From Platanthera guangdongensis (taxonomy: Eukaryota > Streptophyta > Magnoliopsida > Asparagales > Orchidaceae): DNA of 64,000 nucleotides. Where the stretch lies: contig CM077159.1 of the NCBI GenBank assembly GCA_039583875.1, positions 456,812-520,811 of the forward strand. The letters are read 5' to 3'. The translations under genes were made by a program, and so were the position numbers. The stretch's first letter is position 1; each line of letters begins with the position of its first letter. The notes beneath the pieces are model-generated. The model was given only the letters and a program-made list of their open reading frames with translations, was not told where the DNA came from and ran no database searches. Positions 61,200 through 64,000 of the stretch are shown here, piece after piece.

Positions 61200-62108
61200 T
61201 CAGTTTTAAAGTATTTGATGTGTGGGGAATTGATTTTATGGGATCATTTCCAAGTTCTTATGTGAATAAATATATTTTGGTAGTTGCAGATTATGTCTCT
61301 AAGTGGGTAGAGGCGCAATCTTTTCCTACTAATGATAGAGAGTAGTAATTCAATTTTTGAAATCCTTATTCACATGATTTGGCACACCACGTGCACTTAT
61401 AGCTATAATGGTTCACACTTTTACAATTTACAGCTAGATAAAGTATTACAAAGATATGGGGTCACACATAGGATAGCCACTCCATATCATCCACAAACTA
61501 GTGGTTAAGTTGAAGTTTCAAATAGAGAGCTTAAGAGAATCATAGAAAAATCTATATAAGGGAATAGGAAATAATGGTCTAAGAAACTACACGATTGTTT
61601 GTGGGCATATAGGACCGCCTTCAAAACACCTATAGGAACCACTCCTTTTAGATTTGTCTATGGTAAGTCATGTCACCTGCCCATAGAATTAGAACACAAG
61701 TCATATTGGGCAATACGCTCTTTGAATTTTGACACTAATTCTATAGGGGAGAAATGAAAACTTCAGCTTAACGAGTTAGATGAGTGGAGAACCATGGCCT
61801 ATGAAAACTCTAGGATTTATAAGGAGAAGAATAAATTATTTCATGATCGTCACCTTCGCAAACCCAAGACGTTCCAAAAAGGTGACCAAGTCCTCCTTTA
61901 CAATTCCCGCCTTCGTTTATTCCCAGGGAAGTTAAGGTCTAAGTGGTTCGGACCCTTCCAAGTCAAAGAAGTTTTTCCATATCGAACCATCAAACTTAAC
62001 CACCATGAGAAGGGAGATTTTAAAGTTAACGAGCACAGACTAAAGCTTTATTATGGTGAGCTTCTTAAAGAATTTGCTCGTCAAGAATCTTGCCTCCGAA
62101 TAGACTAG
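61200..62108 (+). pseudogene. pol: Diverged Athila-like integrase, copy F
   Basis: Plus-strand integrase beginning at [12 protein letters not shown]. The second catalytic segment is damaged (no SDRG before GSHF near 61410). NRELKRIIEKS and the C-terminal domain follow. The natural stop at 62106-62108 closes a good 104-codon frame from 61794. Several stops and shifts occur earlier. It is more diverged than the array units are from one another. Confidence 0.87.
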
Positions 62109-62224
62109 GATCAAGTGTTATGTTGTAATTTTTCTTATTTTATAAATTTTTTGATAAAATTCTAGTTAAATATTATTATAAAAATATTACAAAAATCACT
62201 TAGGAGAAAATTCTGATTCAGAGC

Positions 62225-62720
62225 AGGACACGGGTAGGCACACGGCCGTGTGCCAGGCCGTGGGCGTAATTTATTTTCTCTCACCCAACCGTGTTCAATT
62301 TAAAACCTGGAGTAGGAAAGAATCACCCCGAGAAGCATACGGGTTGACACACACCCGTGTGCGTAGCCGTGTCATTATAATGCCACTTTTCTTATAATCA
62401 ACCCGAACAGGACACGGGTGACAACACACCTGTGTTGTGGACCGTGAGCCATATGCTAAGATCGACGTTTTCCTCATCCCGAGAAGGACACAACTACCTA
62501 CCCAGCCGTGTGCTAAGACGTGTGCAGATTATGCACTAGACGAATCGCAGTGCCCGAGAAGGACATGGGTCCGCACATGCCCGTGTTGTGGACCGTATCC
62601 TCCTGGTGAACTATTTTCCCGCTAGTTTGAACACATGACTTTTCACAACCCATGTTCCACGTGGTAAAAGATTCTCGAACACGAGTGCACACACGCCCGT
62701 GTGATAACCCGTGTTCGACT
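62225..62720 (+). repeat. CACGG/CCGTG palindromic spacer, copy F
   Basis: Repeated near-palindromes such as CACACGGCCGTGTGCC and CACACGCCCGTGTG lie between the integrase end and a TATA box. The 115 bp before the block (62109-62224) are AT-rich with no feature. Confidence 0.75.
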
Positions 62721-62722
62721 CT

Positions 62723-62730
62723 TATAAAAG
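62723..62730 (+). promoter_or_regulatory. TATA box of a candidate internal promoter, copy F
   Basis: TATAAAAG lies immediately after the last CACGG repeat. Initiation would fall near 62750-62760, about 290 bp upstream of the env-position ATG. Array units carry the variant TTTAAATGG at the same place. Confidence 0.55.
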
Positions 62731-62874
62731 GCCGTGTCATCTTCTTCCTCCCCACTTCCTGGTTTCAGCCATTCCTTCTAGCACCCATTTCCTCCATGAC
62801 CAGAGCTCGGGTTTGAAGCTTTTTCCTCCAAACTTTGCGGATTCGCCTCCTCTCCTCGCAATCTATCCTCCTAG

Positions 62875-63038
62875 GTAAAACTTTTTGGATTATGTCTTTA
62901 TTTATTTCTATTTTCTCACCCTTCTCCACTCTCTTCTCCTTCCACTTGTTCTCTCATTCTCATTTTTTTTCTTTCCTCATTTTCCTCCTCTTTTTCCTTT
63001 TCATTTCTAAAAAACAAAATCTTTCCGCTTGGCTGCAG
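62875..63038 (+). other. Candidate 164-nt leader intron, copy F
   Basis: The donor CCTAG/GTAAAA at 62874/62875 and acceptor GGCTGCAG at 63038 bound a very pyrimidine-rich segment. The ATG of the env-position ORF is three bases after the acceptor. Acceptors are conserved in units C and E, and GC-type donors in D and E. The segment is also open in frame from 62835, so an unspliced reading would add a hydrophobic N-terminus. Confidence 0.55.
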
Positions 63039-63041
63039 ATC

Positions 63042-64000
63042 ATGTCAACGGGACGTGCACAAGGGGGACACCGTCGCTGCCCTAATATCACAACATTATC
63101 AACGGAAAGGCGCGATGCTGCTGCGCCATAGGAATTTACAGATCCGACACATATTGACCATTATAATCACCTACAGTCAAAAAAATTTCAAGACATTCGA
63201 ACTATTGATTGGAGCGTTTTAGAGGAGATCCATTTAGCCACGGACGTTCGCGAGTTAATTTCAGTAGCGGGGTGGGACCAATTTTTTAATATTGAGGAGT
63301 TAGGATTTAAGGAGCTCACGTTAGAGTTCATGTCCTCCTTCTACTTGAACCTTAGGCCGACTTTCACTGAGGATACTAACACACAGGAGGGGGTCATTTC
63401 ATTTCGAGTAGCGAGTACTACTTATAGCCTCTCTCTTCTATAGTTCACCCAATATTTAGGGGTGTATGAGGACTCGTTCCTCTATAGTACCACTTACTCA
63501 GATCTCCACATTGACCTCCCTTCTCGTGATCATGCCGCGAATATTTGGGCTCGGCTCTCTTTCGACATCTCCCCATATGTGGCCAAGAGGTCCAAGGCTT
63601 TTAAGTTGATTTCTCCCGCTCTCCACTACGTACATCATCTGCTGAGTCACACATTAAGTGGTCAGAGCGAAAACTCTAGTATCGTGAGTAGGCAGGACAT
63701 ATTATATCTTTATAGCATGACATCGCACTATAACATTCATTTGGGTTTTATGGTGGCACAATTCATTCTTCACCAGGCCGACAACTCATGTATTTTGTCT
63801 ATTTGCGTACTACCCTACATTACACGCCTCTCTAAGAACATGAACATCTTTTCCTCCTTTCGCCCGATGACCGTGGTATCGAAGACCGTCCCTATCACGA
63901 TGGCTTCGCTCCGATCTCTCTGCCTTGTCACTACCCGTCAGGGTTAGGGTGGACCCATTTATTCCATTGCGATGCGCGGACCTCAGTTTGTTCATGATGA
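63042..64000 (+). pseudogene. Env-position ORF, copy F (runs off the window)
   Basis: From ATG 63042 the frame matches the unit C protein from start to end of window, with stops at about 63129 (TAG), 63441-63443 (TAG, the site shared with units C and E) and 63945 (TAG). Conserved segments include KKFQDIR, EELGFKELTLEFMSSFYLN, SFDISPY and LHYVHHLLSHTLSG. The function of this family is unknown to me. Confidence 0.78.

Overview
This window looks like eudicot heterochromatin and consists almost entirely of LTR retrotransposons nested in one another. No host gene, rRNA, tRNA or CRISPR array was found. The plant origin follows from the elements: Athila-like Ty3 units with a tRNA-Asp primer site, a Tekay/Del-like chromovirus with an initiator-Met primer site, and a Ty1-copia fragment that resembles Sire.

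Layout. From 632 to 61081 runs a minus-strand, head-to-tail array of Athila-like units. Neighbouring units share one LTR, giving LTR-internal-LTR-internal order. The complete LTRs are 2319-3922, 18132-19744, 28708-30321, 39294-40906 and 59480-61081; the undisturbed spacing is about 10.58 kb. Each unit reads, on the minus strand: LTR, tRNA-Asp primer site, a short overlapping ORF, gag, protease, reverse transcriptase, RNase H, integrase, a CACGG-rich spacer, an env-position ORF, and a long 3' region ending in a polypurine tract. I call the units A (partial) to E from left to right. Unit B is interrupted at 6110-13023 by an old plus-strand chromovirus fragment, a copia-type LTR with an env-like ORF, and an LTR edge. 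Unit E carries a complete young chromovirus (G, 41234-50737; 2307-bp LTRs differing at about 7 sites by eye; target duplication CATGA). Right of the array, a diverged plus-strand Athila-like copy (F) gives integrase and env-position ORF to the end of the window. Bases 1-626 look like the 3' part of another plus-strand LTR.

All Athila gag and pol genes are broken. Several stop codons are shared at identical sites by units B, C and E but not by D, so the array seems to have grown by recombination among already defective copies.

The strongest candidates for undescribed biology are: (1) a 76-nt AU-rich GT-AG intron between gag and pol of chromovirus G, whose removal would join the two frames exactly while retention ends translation at the gag stop; (2) CACGG/CCGTG palindromic repeats placed just upstream of TATA-like boxes in three separate promoter contexts (Athila LTR, Athila internal env-position promoter, chromovirus LTR); (3) an apparent internal promoter with a leader intron for the Athila env-position ORF; (4) stem-loops beside polypurine tracts, with a compensated second copy in the chromovirus leader. 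All were read by eye; no alignment or database search was run.
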